Origin: an uncultured Alistipes sp.
GTDB taxonomy: Bacteria > Bacteroidota > Bacteroidia > Bacteroidales > Rikenellaceae
Reading direction: 5' to 3'
DNA: 64,000 nt
Assembly: GCA_900544265.1 (NCBI GenBank)
Contig: UQUQ01000003.1
Span: 1-64,000, forward strand
Below are positions 26,019 to 35,356 of this stretch, in pieces. The translations under genes and the position numbers were made by a program. Positions within the stretch are counted from its first letter, which is position 1. Each line of letters begins with the position of its first letter. Below the pieces are notes generated by a model that had not been told where the DNA came from, ran no database searches, and saw only the letters and a program-made list of their open reading frames with translations.

Positions 26019-26116
26019 GACTGTCGGTATAATCGGTAAAAACCGTATTCAACGAAAAACGGCGGTGCGGAACCGGAATGCCTCCTGGCCCGCCCGCCGC
26101 AAAAATCGGGGCCGGA

Positions 26117-27607
26117 CTACAGCGTCACGCCCGTCTTGAGGATGGCGATCTCCTTGAAGCCGGTCTTCTCGTGGTGGAGGTGTTCGCCGTTGGCCGTGGC
26201 CAGCACCTTGTCGATCAGGCGGGCAAGCACGGCCTGCGGCGCCTCGTCCTCGACGAGCGTGCCGGCGTTGAAGTCGATCCAGTTGGACTTGAAGCGCGCG
26301 AGCTGCGAATTGGTCGCGATCTTCATCGTCGGGACAAACGACCCGAAGGGGGTGCCGCGCCCCGTGGTGAAGAGCACCAGCTGGCAACCCGACAGGGCCA
26401 GCGCCGAGGCGGCCACCAGGTCGTTGCCCGGGGCCTGCAACAGGTTCAGACCCTGCTTTGCAATCGGCTGCGCATAGCGGAGCACGTCGACGACGGGCTG
26501 TGCACCGCCCTTCTGCACGCATCCGAGCGACTTCTCCTCGAGCGTCGTGATGCCGCCTTTCTTGTTGCCCGGCGAGGGGTTCTCGTAGATCGGCTGGTCG
26601 TAGCGGCGGAAGTAGCCCTTGAAGTCGTTGATCAGGTGCACCGTCCGGTCGAAGACCGCGCGGTCGGTCGCCCGATTCATGAGGATCGTCTCGGCACCGA
26701 ACATCTCCGGGACCTCCGTCAGGACGGTCGTGCCGCCCTGCGCGATGAGCCAGTCGGAGAAGAGCCCCACGAGCGGGTTGGCCGTGATGCCCGAGAAGCC
26801 GTCCGAACCGCCGCACTTCAGCCCCACCTTGAGGTACGAGAGCGGCAGCGGCTCACGCCGGTCGGCCTTCGTGCGCTCGACCAGCTCGCGGCAGATTTCA
26901 AAACCGGTCTCGATCTCGTCCTCGACCTCCTGCGCGATGAGGAACTTCACGCGCTCGTCGTCCCATGTGCCGATCTCCTCCTTGAGGGCCGAGACCTGGT
27001 TGTTCTCGCAGCCCAGACCCAGCACCAGCACGGCACCGGCATTGGGGTGTTTGACCAGCGCCGCAAGGGCCCGCCGCGTGTTGACGTGGTCGTCGCCCAG
27101 CTGCGAGCAGCCGTAGTTGTGCGTATAGACGCGCACGTCGTCCAGGTGCGAGCAGTCGCACTCGCGCCGCACACGCTCGGCAATGGCCTGCGCCTGCCCG
27201 TTGACACACCCCACCGACGGCACGATCCACAACTCGTTGCGGATACCCATCGTGCCGTTGCGCCGCAGGTAACCCATCACCTTTGCGTCGCTCTTCGGGC
27301 AGTCGATATCGTAGACCTTCGGCGCATAGGTGTACTCGAGGTCGTCGTGCAGGTTGGTCTTCAGGTTGTGCGAGTGGATCCACGCACCCTGCGGCACGGC
27401 GGCCGTCGTGTGGCCGATCGGATAGCCGTACTTGATGACGTTCTCCCCTTCGGAGAGGTCGCGCAGCGCGAACTTGTGTCCGCGGGCGATGTCCTCGCGC
27501 AGCGTCACGCACACGCCGTCGACGTCGAGCGTCTCGCCGGCATGCAGGTCATCGGCCAGCGCGATGGCCACGTTGTCCGCGGCATTGATTTTCAAAAAAC
27601 GTTTCAT
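26117..27607 (-). CDS. uxaA: Altronate dehydratase
   Basis: A 496-residue UxaA. It dehydrates D-altronate to 2-keto-3-deoxygluconate in galacturonate breakdown. The N-terminal SAF-type domain (about 1-95) and the large C-terminal domain are both present in one chain, with the conserved YGYPIGHTT and GRGTPFGSFVPTMKI segments. The ATG at 27607 gives MKRFLKINAADNVAIA. A strong terminator-like hairpin ends only 15 nt upstream, and no -7 box was found between it and uxaB, so expression probably depends on read-through from the uxaB side. Confidence 0.94.
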   Translation of the reverse strand: MKRFLKINAADNVAIALADDLHAGETLDVDGVCVTLREDIARGHKFALRDLSEGENVIKYGYPIGHTTAAVPQGAWIHSHNLKTNLHDDLEYTYAPKVYDIDCPKSDAKVMGYLRRNGTMGIRNELWIVPSVGCVNGQAQAIAERVRRECDCSHLDDVRVYTHNYGCSQLGDDHVNTRRALAALVKHPNAGAVLVLGLGCENNQVSALKEEIGTWDDERVKFLIAQEVEDEIETGFEICRELVERTKADRREPLPLSYLKVGLKCGGSDGFSGITANPLVGLFSDWLIAQGGTTVLTEVPEMFGAETILMNRATDRAVFDRTVHLINDFKGYFRRYDQPIYENPSPGNKKGGITTLEEKSLGCVQKGGAQPVVDVLRYAQPIAKQGLNLLQAPGNDLVAASALALSGCQLVLFTTGRGTPFGSFVPTMKIATNSQLARFKSNWIDFNAGTLVEDEAPQAVLARLIDKVLATANGEHLHHEKTGFKEIAILKTGVTL

Positions 27608-27622
27608 GGTCGTCTTGATCTG

Positions 27623-27661
27623 AAAAAACGGGCGGAGCGTCCGCAGAGAGGCTCCGCCCGT
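27623..27661 (-). terminator. Terminator-like hairpin directly upstream of uxaA
   Basis: On the minus strand an 11-bp stem ACGGGCGGAGC (27661-27651) pairs with 27638-27628 and is followed by six U residues. It sits inside the galacturonate operon between uxaB and uxaA and could act as an attenuator or set relative expression. Confidence 0.8.
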
Positions 27662-27710
27662 TCGGAAACATGATTGCTACGTGCACCGGGGCGCCGCGAC
27701 GGCACACCCG

Positions 27711-29168
27711 CTATGCGTTGAGAAACTTCTTGAGCGCGGCGGCCATGCCCAGCGACTCGATGTCGGCCAGGTAGCGCGCAACGGTCGGAACAAAGCCCGG
27801 GACCTCCGAGAAGTTCACCGTGAAGATGCCGCTCTCGCAGACGATCTTGCGCACGGTGCCCTCCAGGTCGGCCGAATTCCAGTTCGTGCGGATGTACTCC
27901 ACGAACTCCTTCGTGTCGTCGGGCTCGAAACCGCTCTTCGGACCGTAGAGCGACAGCAGCGCCGCGAAGGTGAAGCACTCGTGCGCGGCCACCTTCTGCG
28001 CCTTGAACCAGTTGTCCTTGACCGTCGGGTAGTTGCGCGCCTCCCACTTCGAGAGCGAGTTGAGCGAGATCGACCGCAGCATGTGCTTGATGAAGGGGTT
28101 GTAGAAGCGCTCCAGAATGCCAGCGGCAAACTGCTTGAGCTCCTCCTGATCCTCCTCGATCATCGGAATCACCTCCTGGGCGACCATGTCGTTGATGAAC
28201 TTTTCGATGTCGGGCGTGTTGAAGGCGTCCATCACCGTCTCGCAGCCCATCTGCAGGGCGATGGGCACCATGCCCGTGTGCGAGCCGTTCAGGATGCGGA
28301 CCTTCTTGTCGCGGAACTGCTTGATCGACGGCATGAAGATCACGTGCAGACCCGCCTTGTCCAGCGGCAGCTCCTTCATCACCTCCTTGTAGCCCTCGCC
28401 GCCGATCGCCCACAGGTGGTAGAGCTCGGCCTTCACGACGAGGTTGTCGTCATAGCCCAGCTCCTGCTTGATCTCGGCGATCGTGTCGCGCGGGAAGCCC
28501 GGCACGATGCGGTCGACGAGCGTGTCGCAGAAGTGGCAGTTGCGCTCCACCCAGTCGATGAAGTCGGCGCCGAGGTGGTTGTACATCGCGTGGCGGATCA
28601 CATACTCGTGCAGCGTCGAGCCGTTGTTCTCGATCAGCTCGCAGCAGATGATGCACAGACCCTTCGTCGGATCGCCGTTGAAGTGTTTGAAACGCTTGTA
28701 GAGCAGCGCCGTCATCTTCGCCGGATAGGACTTCGGCGGACGGGCCTCCAGGTCGTCGCCCTCCTCGTAGCGGATACCCGCCTCGGTGGTGTTCGAGATG
28801 GTGATCTTCAGCTCGGGCGAGAGGAAGTAGTGCTCGTACTTCTCGTAGTCAACGTAGGGGTTGAACGAATCCATGACGCTCTTGACCAGCCGCACGTCCT
28901 TCTTGGGCTGCTTGTTCTCGATGCCCTCGAGGTAGACGTGGTACATGTTGTCCTGCTTGTGCAGCAGGTCGATCATCCCCAGCACCTTGTGCTCGGGATC
29001 GATGATGGGCTGGCAGATGGCCACACCCGCATTCATCACGCCCTTCTCGTTGGCGATGTCGATCTGCCAGTCCACGAAGGCACGCAGGAAGTTGCCCTCG
29101 CCGAACTGAAGGATGCGAACGGGGCGGTCGACCTTCTCGACGGTCGACTTATTCAATTCTTTAATCAT
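27711..29168 (-). CDS. uxaB: Tagaturonate reductase
   Basis: A 485-residue NADH-dependent dehydrogenase of the mannitol dehydrogenase superfamily. It reduces D-tagaturonate to D-altronate. The N-terminal nucleotide-binding strand reads RILQFGEGNFLRAF. The catalytic-domain segments ELIENNGSTLHEY and NGSHTGMVPIALQMG are typical of UxaB. The start ATG at 29168 is 19 bp past the exuT stop. It lies between the transporter gene and a terminator-like hairpin that precedes uxaA. Confidence 0.94.
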   Translation of the reverse strand: MIKELNKSTVEKVDRPVRILQFGEGNFLRAFVDWQIDIANEKGVMNAGVAICQPIIDPEHKVLGMIDLLHKQDNMYHVYLEGIENKQPKKDVRLVKSVMDSFNPYVDYEKYEHYFLSPELKITISNTTEAGIRYEEGDDLEARPPKSYPAKMTALLYKRFKHFNGDPTKGLCIICCELIENNGSTLHEYVIRHAMYNHLGADFIDWVERNCHFCDTLVDRIVPGFPRDTIAEIKQELGYDDNLVVKAELYHLWAIGGEGYKEVMKELPLDKAGLHVIFMPSIKQFRDKKVRILNGSHTGMVPIALQMGCETVMDAFNTPDIEKFINDMVAQEVIPMIEEDQEELKQFAAGILERFYNPFIKHMLRSISLNSLSKWEARNYPTVKDNWFKAQKVAAHECFTFAALLSLYGPKSGFEPDDTKEFVEYIRTNWNSADLEGTVRKIVCESGIFTVNFSEVPGFVPTVARYLADIESLGMAAALKKFLNA

Positions 29169-29187
29169 TGTATGTCAGAATTTTAGA

Positions 29188-30681
29188 CTATTCCAATACG
29201 ATCGGTTTGTATTTCGGAACAAGCGTCTTCATAATCAGCCACGCCACCAGATAGGCCACGGCGCAGATGCAGAAGATAATCATGTAACCGGCCTCCTTGC
29301 CGTCGAAGCCCATGAAGTGGAACGCCTCGCCCATCTGCTCCGAGTGGGTGAAGAGCGCACCGGCTCCCTTGTTGATGAGGAACGAGCCTACGCCGCCGGC
29401 CATGCCGCCGATACCCGTGATCGTCGCAATGGCCGACTTGGGGAACATGTCGCCGATGGTCGAGAAGAGGTTGGCCGACCACGCCTGGTGCCCGGCACCG
29501 GCCAGACCGATGATGATCGCGGGCCACCATACCGACACCGTACCGGCGCTCTGCGCGAAGAGGGCGGGCAGCGGCAGGAAGGCAAAGATCAGCATCGCCA
29601 GCATACGTCCGGCATAGGGGTTCATGCCCTTGCGATCGACGAACAGACGCGGCAGGTAGCCGCCGAAGATCGACAGCACGGTGACGATGGCGTAGAGCGT
29701 GAAGATCAGCGCAATGCCCATGCCCGAGCTGGACGAGTAGCCGTACTGGTCCGAGAAGTAGGCCGGAGCCCAGAAGAGGTAGAACCACCACACGCCGTCG
29801 GTAAAGAACTTGCCGACGATGAACGACCAGGTCTGCCGGTAGGTGAAGCACTGCCAGAAGGGGATGATCTTCTCGGGCTTCTCCTCCGCGCTCCTGGCCG
29901 CTGCGGCGGCATCCGCGGCGTCATCCTGATGGATGTAGGCCAGCTCGGCCTCGTTGACGTGCTTCGACTTCTCGGGCTTCTCATACATGAAGAGCCAGAA
30001 GCCCATCCAGAGGAAGCCCAGGGCACCGATGATCAGGAAGGCCATCTCCCAGCCGCCGCCGACACCCTGATTCTTGAAGTACTGCGCAAGCAGCGGAATC
30101 GAGGCCGGAGCGACCAGTGCACCTACCGACGCACCGGCGTTGAAGATCGACGTGGCGAAGGCGCGGTCCTTCTTCGGGAAGTACTCGGCCGTCACCTTGA
30201 TGGCGGCGGGGAAGTTGCCCGCCTCACCGAGGGCGAGGATGCAGCGCGCCGCCAGGAAGAGCCAGACACTCGTCGAAGCGATGGCCAGCGCCACGGCGGA
30301 ACCCGCCTCGACCGAAGTCATGGCCTTGACCGACTCGAAGCCTTCGATGTGCATCGTGGCCCAGCCGCAGACGGCGTGCAGGCAGGCGCCGGCCGACCAT
30401 ACGCCGATGGCCCACAGGTAGCCCTTCTTGGTGCCCATCCAGTCGATGAAACGGCCGGCGAAGAGCATGCAGACGGCATAGACGAGCGAGAAGACGGCCG
30501 TGATCGTGCCGTAGTCGGCATCGGTCCAGTGGAACTCGGGAGCAATAAAATCTTTCCATGTCAGCGACAGCACCTGACGATCCAGGTAGTTGACCGTGGT
30601 GGCGACGAACAGCAGCACGCACATCCACCACCGCCAGTTGGTCATCAGGCGGGTCGAGGTTGATGATGTATTGTTAATCAT
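29188..30681 (-). CDS. exuT: MFS hexuronate transporter
   Basis: A 497-residue major facilitator superfamily protein of the anion:cation symporter group, with about 12 helices. The motifs NYLDRQVLSLTWKDF and DWMGTKKGYLWAIG match ExuT-type uronate symporters. It should bring galacturonate (or glucuronate) across the inner membrane. The first ATG is at 30681, giving MINNTSSTSTRL. The substrate is inferred from its place between kdgA and uxaB. Confidence 0.88.
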   Translation of the reverse strand: MINNTSSTSTRLMTNWRWWMCVLLFVATTVNYLDRQVLSLTWKDFIAPEFHWTDADYGTITAVFSLVYAVCMLFAGRFIDWMGTKKGYLWAIGVWSAGACLHAVCGWATMHIEGFESVKAMTSVEAGSAVALAIASTSVWLFLAARCILALGEAGNFPAAIKVTAEYFPKKDRAFATSIFNAGASVGALVAPASIPLLAQYFKNQGVGGGWEMAFLIIGALGFLWMGFWLFMYEKPEKSKHVNEAELAYIHQDDAADAAAAARSAEEKPEKIIPFWQCFTYRQTWSFIVGKFFTDGVWWFYLFWAPAYFSDQYGYSSSSGMGIALIFTLYAIVTVLSIFGGYLPRLFVDRKGMNPYAGRMLAMLIFAFLPLPALFAQSAGTVSVWWPAIIIGLAGAGHQAWSANLFSTIGDMFPKSAIATITGIGGMAGGVGSFLINKGAGALFTHSEQMGEAFHFMGFDGKEAGYMIIFCICAVAYLVAWLIMKTLVPKYKPIVLE

Positions 30682-30719
30682 ACGCAAGGTTTTAGGTTAT
30701 TGGGGTTCGGTGTAGCATG

Positions 30720-31391
30720 CTATTTTTTCGTGCGGGCGATGACCTCCAGCGCGAAGCGGCACTTCTCGGTGACGGCCTTCCAGTCCCTGGCGGCGATTAC
30801 CTCCTTGGGGAAGAGCTGCGAGCCCATGCCCACGCAGAAGACGCCGGCCTTGAACCACGCCGTGAGGTTCTCCTCGGTCGGCTCCACGGCACCCGTGGCC
30901 ATGATGTTCGCCCACGGCAGCGGCGCCTTGACGTTCTTGACGAACGACGGGCCGCCGACGTTGCCCGCCGGGAAGACCTTCGTCAGGTCACAGCCCAGCT
31001 CCTGGGCGATGCCGATCTCGGTCACCGAACCGCAGCCCGGCGTATAGGGAACCAGGTGACGGTTGCAGACCTTCGCCACCTCGGGGTTCAGGTAGGGACC
31101 CACGACGAAGTTGGCGCCGTACTGGATGTACATGGCGGCCGTCGGCGCATCGACGATCGTACCGACGCCCAGCACCAGCTCCGGGCACTCCTTGGCGGCG
31201 AACTTGATCACCTCGATGAAGACCTCCGAGGCGAAGTCACCGCGGTTGGTGAACTCGAAGGCGCGCACACCGCCCTCGTAGCAGGCCTTGACCACCTGCT
31301 TGGCCACCTCGGCGTCCGAATGATAGAATACGGGAACCATGCCGGTCTTGGCAATGGCCTCCATCACTTGCATTTTATTGAAACGAGCCAT
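30720..31391 (-). CDS. kdgA: 2-keto-3-deoxy-6-phosphogluconate aldolase
   Basis: A 223-residue class I aldolase of the Eda/KdgA family. It splits 2-keto-3-deoxy-6-phosphogluconate into pyruvate and glyceraldehyde-3-phosphate, the last step of the uronate route encoded here. The Schiff-base Lys is in [12 protein letters not shown]; the family Glu (AFEFTNRGD) and the VGTI segment are present. It lies 38 bp before exuT. The 98-bp gap upstream, towards kdgK, holds a 7-bp GC hairpin (31445-31468) without a U tract. Confidence 0.94.
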   Translation of the reverse strand: MARFNKMQVMEAIAKTGMVPVFYHSDAEVAKQVVKACYEGGVRAFEFTNRGDFASEVFIEVIKFAAKECPELVLGVGTIVDAPTAAMYIQYGANFVVGPYLNPEVAKVCNRHLVPYTPGCGSVTEIGIAQELGCDLTKVFPAGNVGGPSFVKNVKAPLPWANIMATGAVEPTEENLTAWFKAGVFCVGMGSQLFPKEVIAARDWKAVTEKCRFALEVIARTKK

Positions 31392-31489
31392 AATCTATTG
31401 GTGTTTTTAGTCCTATTTTCATTCCTGCGGCATCCAACGGACGGGGGCGGCATCCGCAAACGCCGCCCGCCGCCGGGATGCTCCGCATG

Positions 31490-32509
31490 CTATCGCTGCA
31501 CGCGGCCGCTGGCGTTGCCGCCGGCCAGCGACTCGACCTCCTCGACCGAGACGAGGTTGAAGTCGCCGTTGATCGTGTGCTTCAGTGCCGAAGCGGCCAC
31601 CGCGAACTCGAGGGCCTCGCCCTGCGTCGGCTTGGTCAGCAGGCCGTGGATGATGCCGCCCGAGAAGGAGTCACCGCCGCCCACGCGGTCGATGATCGGG
31701 TTGATGTCGTAACGCTTCGACTCGTAGAACTCCTTGCCGTCGTAGATCATGGCCTTCCAGCCGTTGTGCGTGGCCGAGAAGGACTCGCGCAGCGTCGAGA
31801 TCACATACTTGAAGCCGAACGTCTGGGCCATCTGGCGGAAGATGCCCTTGTAGCCCTCGGCATTCGTCTCGCCGCCCTCAACGTCGGCATCGGGCTTGAA
31901 GCCCAGGCACAGCTCGGCGTCCTCCTCGTTGCCGATGCAGACGTCGACATACTTCATCAGGGGCTTCATGATCGACTGGGCCTTCTCCTTGGTCCAGAGC
32001 TTCTTGCGGAAGTTCAGGTCCACCGATACCGTCACGCCGTGACGCTTCGCGGCCTCGCAGGCCAGGCGCGTCAGTTCGGCCGCCTTGTCCGAGATGGCCG
32101 GCGTGATGCCCGACCAGTGGAACCACTGCGCACCCTCCATGATGGCGTCGAAGTCGAAGTCCTGCGGATCGGCCTCGGCAATGGCCGAGTGGGCCCGGTC
32201 GTAGATCACCTTCGATGGACGCATCGAGGCGCCCGTCTCCAGGTAGTAGATGCCGACACGGTCGCCGCCGCGGGCGATGTAGTCGGTCTTCACGCCGTAC
32301 TTGCGCAGGGCGTTGACGGCCGACTGACCGATCTCGTGCTTCGGGAGCTTCGTCACGAAGTAGGCCTCATGGCCGTAGTTGGCGCACGAAACGGCCACGT
32401 TGGCCTCACCGCCGCCATATACGACGTCGAACGAATCGGATTGTACGAAACGGGTGTTGCCCGGCGTCGAAAGACGCAGCATGATTTCACCCAGGGTTAC
32501 GATTTTCAT
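31490..32509 (-). CDS. kdgK: 2-keto-3-deoxygluconate kinase
   Basis: A 339-residue PfkB-family sugar kinase. It phosphorylates 2-keto-3-deoxygluconate. The N-terminal GEIMLRLSTPGNTRFVQ and GGGEANVAVSCANYG blocks are typical of KdgK. The active-site loop is VGGGDSFSGG; the middle residue differs from the usual GAGD but the catalytic Asp is kept. It lies 19 bp after uxaC and upstream of kdgA, which uses its product. A diverged paralogue is at 35357-36403. Confidence 0.93.
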   Translation of the reverse strand: MKIVTLGEIMLRLSTPGNTRFVQSDSFDVVYGGGEANVAVSCANYGHEAYFVTKLPKHEIGQSAVNALRKYGVKTDYIARGGDRVGIYYLETGASMRPSKVIYDRAHSAIAEADPQDFDFDAIMEGAQWFHWSGITPAISDKAAELTRLACEAAKRHGVTVSVDLNFRKKLWTKEKAQSIMKPLMKYVDVCIGNEEDAELCLGFKPDADVEGGETNAEGYKGIFRQMAQTFGFKYVISTLRESFSATHNGWKAMIYDGKEFYESKRYDINPIIDRVGGGDSFSGGIIHGLLTKPTQGEALEFAVAASALKHTINGDFNLVSVEEVESLAGGNASGRVQR

Positions 32510-32528
32510 GGTTCAGAATGGGTTTGTT

Positions 32529-33941
32529 TTAGAAATTGAAATAATTCTTTGCATTGCGGTACGAGACCCCTTCGATGATCTCGCGGCCGATGAAGTCGAT
32601 CTCCGAGGCGGGCAGCAGACCCTGCTCGATGTCGTTGCCCACGAGGTTGCACAGCGTGCGGCGGAAATACTCGTGGCGCGGGTACGAGAGGAACGAGCGC
32701 GAATCGGTGAGCATGCCCACGAAGCGGCTCAGCAGACCCAGCGTCGAGAGGGCGTTCATCTGCTTCTCCATGCCGTCCTTCTGGTCGAGGAACCACCAGC
32801 CCGAGCCAAACTGGATCTTCCCGGCGCCGTAGCGGCCGTCCTGGAAGTTGCCCAGCATCGTGGCGACGAGTTCGTTGTCGCGCGGATTGAGGTTGTAGAT
32901 GATCGTGCGCGTGAGCTTGTCCTCGCGGTCGAGCATGTCGAAGAACTTCGACATCTGCTTGCCGACGGTGAAGTCGCCGATCGAGTCGAAGCCCGTGTCG
33001 GGGCCCAGCTGCGCGAACATGCGCGAATTATTGTTGCGGATGGCGCCGTAGTGGAACTGCTGCGTCCAGCCCGTCTCGTGGTCCATGACGGCGAACTCGT
33101 AGAGCATCGCGGTCTTGTACTTGAGCACCTCGTCGCGCGTCAGCACCTGACCGCCGTACACCTTATTAAAGATGGCGTCGATCTCGGCCTGCGTGTAGTC
33201 CTCGGCATAGAACTCCTCGATGCCGTGGTCCGAGAGGCGGCAGCCCACCGACTCGAAGAACTTGTGGCGCACGCGCAGCGCGTCGATCACGTCGGCGAAC
33301 TTCGAGATCGAGACGCCCGAAACATCCGACAGCTTCTCGATGTAGGCGCGGAACTCCGCGGGGTTCTCCACGGCCATCGCCTTGTCGGGGCGCCACGTCG
33401 GGAGCATCTTCACCGCAAAGCCGTCCTCGCGCACCTTGATGTGGTGCTCGAGCGAATCGACCGGGTCGTCCGTCGTGCAGACCACCTCGACGTTGTAGTG
33501 CTGCATCAGGCCGCGGGCGTAGTACTCGGGCTTCTGCAGCAGCGCCGTACAGTAGTCGTAGATCTCGCGGGCGGTCGAGGGGTTGAGCAGCTTCGTCACG
33601 CCGAAGGCGGTCTTCAGCTCGAGGTGCGTCCAGTGGTAAAGCGGGTTGCGCATCGTGTAGGGCACCGTCTCGGCCCACTTCTCGAACTTCTCCCAGTCGG
33701 TCGTATCCTTGCCCGTGCAGTAGCGCTCGTCGACTCCGTTCGTGCGCATGGCGCGCCATTTGTAGTGGTCGCCCTCGAGCCAGATCTTCGACAGGTTGTC
33801 GAAGCGGTGGTTGGAAGCCACGTACTCCGGAATGAGGTGGCAGTGGTAGTCGATGATCGGCATCTTGGCCGCATGCTCGTGGTAGAGCCGTTGCGCCGTT
33901 TCGGTCTGCAACAGGAAGTTGTCGTCGTTGAACTCTTTCAT
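32529..33941 (-). CDS. uxaC: Uronate isomerase
   Basis: A 470-residue UxaC of the amidohydrolase-related fold. It converts D-galacturonate to D-tagaturonate (and glucuronate to fructuronate), the first intracellular step. The metal-binding YHCHL motif follows MPIIDYHCHLIPE near the N-terminus, and the family segment WRPDKAMAVENP is present. The ATG at 33941 is used; upstream codons are unlike the family. It is the first gene of the minus-strand block. A weak -7 candidate TACTTTTA (34023-34016) and an operator-like palindrome at 34083-34094 lie upstream. Confidence 0.94.
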   Translation of the reverse strand: MKEFNDDNFLLQTETAQRLYHEHAAKMPIIDYHCHLIPEYVASNHRFDNLSKIWLEGDHYKWRAMRTNGVDERYCTGKDTTDWEKFEKWAETVPYTMRNPLYHWTHLELKTAFGVTKLLNPSTAREIYDYCTALLQKPEYYARGLMQHYNVEVVCTTDDPVDSLEHHIKVREDGFAVKMLPTWRPDKAMAVENPAEFRAYIEKLSDVSGVSISKFADVIDALRVRHKFFESVGCRLSDHGIEEFYAEDYTQAEIDAIFNKVYGGQVLTRDEVLKYKTAMLYEFAVMDHETGWTQQFHYGAIRNNNSRMFAQLGPDTGFDSIGDFTVGKQMSKFFDMLDREDKLTRTIIYNLNPRDNELVATMLGNFQDGRYGAGKIQFGSGWWFLDQKDGMEKQMNALSTLGLLSRFVGMLTDSRSFLSYPRHEYFRRTLCNLVGNDIEQGLLPASEIDFIGREIIEGVSYRNAKNYFNF

Positions 33942-34082
33942 ATTTTCAGCAGAATTATCTGTATTGTCTCGTAACGGGTCGGAAAAGCCTTCGCAAGGCC
34001 CCTTTTTCGACAATGTAAAAGTAGCAACTTTCTACCACACGGAATAGAAAAAATTACCGAATTAGATAGATTATTTGCCAAT

Positions 34083-34094
34083 TTGGTTGACCAA
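34083..34094. promoter_or_regulatory. UxuR/ExuR-like palindrome TTGGTTGACCAA
   Basis: Two perfect arms TTGGT and ACCAA are separated by TG. It sits in the 213-bp divergent region between uxaC and the DUF4861 gene and overlaps the -33 element of the latter. The arms match the TTGGTnnACCAA core of GntR-family uronate regulators of enterobacteria. No such regulator gene is in this window, so the assignment is inferred from sequence and context. Confidence 0.45.
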
Positions 34095-34117
34095 TATACG
34101 AAAAAATCGTAATTTTG
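34087..34117 (+). promoter_or_regulatory. Promoter of the DUF4861 gene
   Basis: TTG (34087-34089), 20 nt, then TAATTTTG (34110-34117), a complete -33/-7 pair 38 bp before the ATG. Confidence 0.72.
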
Positions 34118-34154
34118 CCTAACAAACAAGAAAAAATCTTCAAACACCGTATCT

Positions 34155-35273
34155 ATGAAAAACACCATGCTATGGATTGCAGCAGCGCTGATGGCCTCCT
34201 GCACACAGGGTTTGAACGTCGAGGTCACCAACCCGACGCAGACCGAACGCGACGACGAAACCGTCGAGATCGAATGGTCGCAAATCGCCGCACTCAAGGG
34301 CGTGACGCCCGAGAATGTCGTCGTACTCGACGACGAGGGACAGCAGGTTCCCTCGCAGGTCATCTACTTCGGGGCCGAGGAGCCGCAGTCGCTCATCTTC
34401 CAGGTCGACGCCGACGCGATGCAGACCGAGCGTTTCCGCATCGTGACGGGCACGCGCGAGGCCTACCCTGCGGAGGCTTACGGCCGCCAGGTGCCCGAGC
34501 GCTACGACGACTACGCCTGGGAGAACAACAAGGTGGCCTACCGGCTCTACGGCCCGGCGCTGGAGACCTCGCCCGAGCAGCTCGTGACGCCCGGCATCGA
34601 CGTCTGGGTAAAGTGCACCGACAAGCTGGTCATCGACGAGTGGTATGCCAAGGGTGACTACCACCACAACTACGGCGACGGCATGGACTGCTACAAGGTG
34701 GGCCGCACGTTGGGTGGCGGTTCGGCCGTTCCGTTCGTCAACGGCGAGCTGCAGCTCATGCCCCACAACTACGCTACGGCCCGCACGCTCGACAACGGCC
34801 CGATCCGCACGACGGTGATGCTGACCTACGCCCCCTATGAGGTCGACGGCCACGAGGTCACGACGACGAAGATCATCTCGCTGGATGCCAACCGCCGCTT
34901 CAACCGCATGGAGAACACCTATTCGGGTTCGTTCACCGAGCTGCCCATTGCCGCGGGCTTCGTGCGCCACGGCGTGAAGCAGACGCTCACGGGCGAGGGC
35001 TGGGTGGCCTTCTGCGAACCGGCATCCGACTCGCAGGACCCCGTGCGTGACGGCGACATCTACGCTGCGGTGATCCTGCCCGGGGCGCAGATCCTGCCCG
35101 ACACGCTCTCGCACGCACTGGCCGTCAAGAGCGTGAAGCCGGGTGAGCCGCTCATCTACTACGCCGGTTCGGGCTGGAGCCAGGGCGGCGTCGACGACAT
35201 GAAGGAGTGGCTCGACGAGGTCAACGAAGAGGTGGCTGCCGCCACGTCGCCCCTTCGGGTCACGGTCCGCTGA
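34155..35273 (+). CDS. DUF4861 family lipoprotein
   Basis: A 372-residue exported protein; the signal ends at MASC (Cys16), a likely lipobox. The body matches the DUF4861 pattern: an N-terminal beta-domain (VEVTNPTQTERDDETVEIEW), then WENNKVAYRLYGPALE, DYHHNYGDGMDCYKVGRTLGGG and a beta-rich C-terminus with KIISLDANRRFNRMENTYSG. DUF4861 proteins are found in pectin-utilisation loci; a role in processing unsaturated or substituted galacturonides is possible but unproven. It diverges from the uxaC operon and is followed by a second kdgK-like gene. Confidence 0.8.
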   Translation: MKNTMLWIAAALMASCTQGLNVEVTNPTQTERDDETVEIEWSQIAALKGVTPENVVVLDDEGQQVPSQVIYFGAEEPQSLIFQVDADAMQTERFRIVTGTREAYPAEAYGRQVPERYDDYAWENNKVAYRLYGPALETSPEQLVTPGIDVWVKCTDKLVIDEWYAKGDYHHNYGDGMDCYKVGRTLGGGSAVPFVNGELQLMPHNYATARTLDNGPIRTTVMLTYAPYEVDGHEVTTTKIISLDANRRFNRMENTYSGSFTELPIAAGFVRHGVKQTLTGEGWVAFCEPASDSQDPVRDGDIYAAVILPGAQILPDTLSHALAVKSVKPGEPLIYYAGSGWSQGGVDDMKEWLDEVNEEVAAATSPLRVTVR

Positions 35274-35302
35274 CACGCGGTACGCCGCAAACCACGACTG
35301 TG

Positions 35303-35328
35303 AAAGCCCGGTTCGCGCCGGGCTTTTC
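35303..35328. terminator. Hairpin between the DUF4861 gene and the second kdgK-like gene
   Basis: An 8-9 bp stem (AAGCCCGG with CCGGGCTT), a TTCGCG loop and a short T tract. It is likely a weak terminator that partly separates the two genes. Confidence 0.65.
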
Positions 35329-35356
35329 CTTATAACGGAAGCATAGCAACAAAGAG

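Noticed and set aside
31445..31468. Hairpin between kdgK and kdgA as a terminator
   Set aside because: A 7-bp stem without a U tract; read-through is expected, so it is only mentioned with kdgA.
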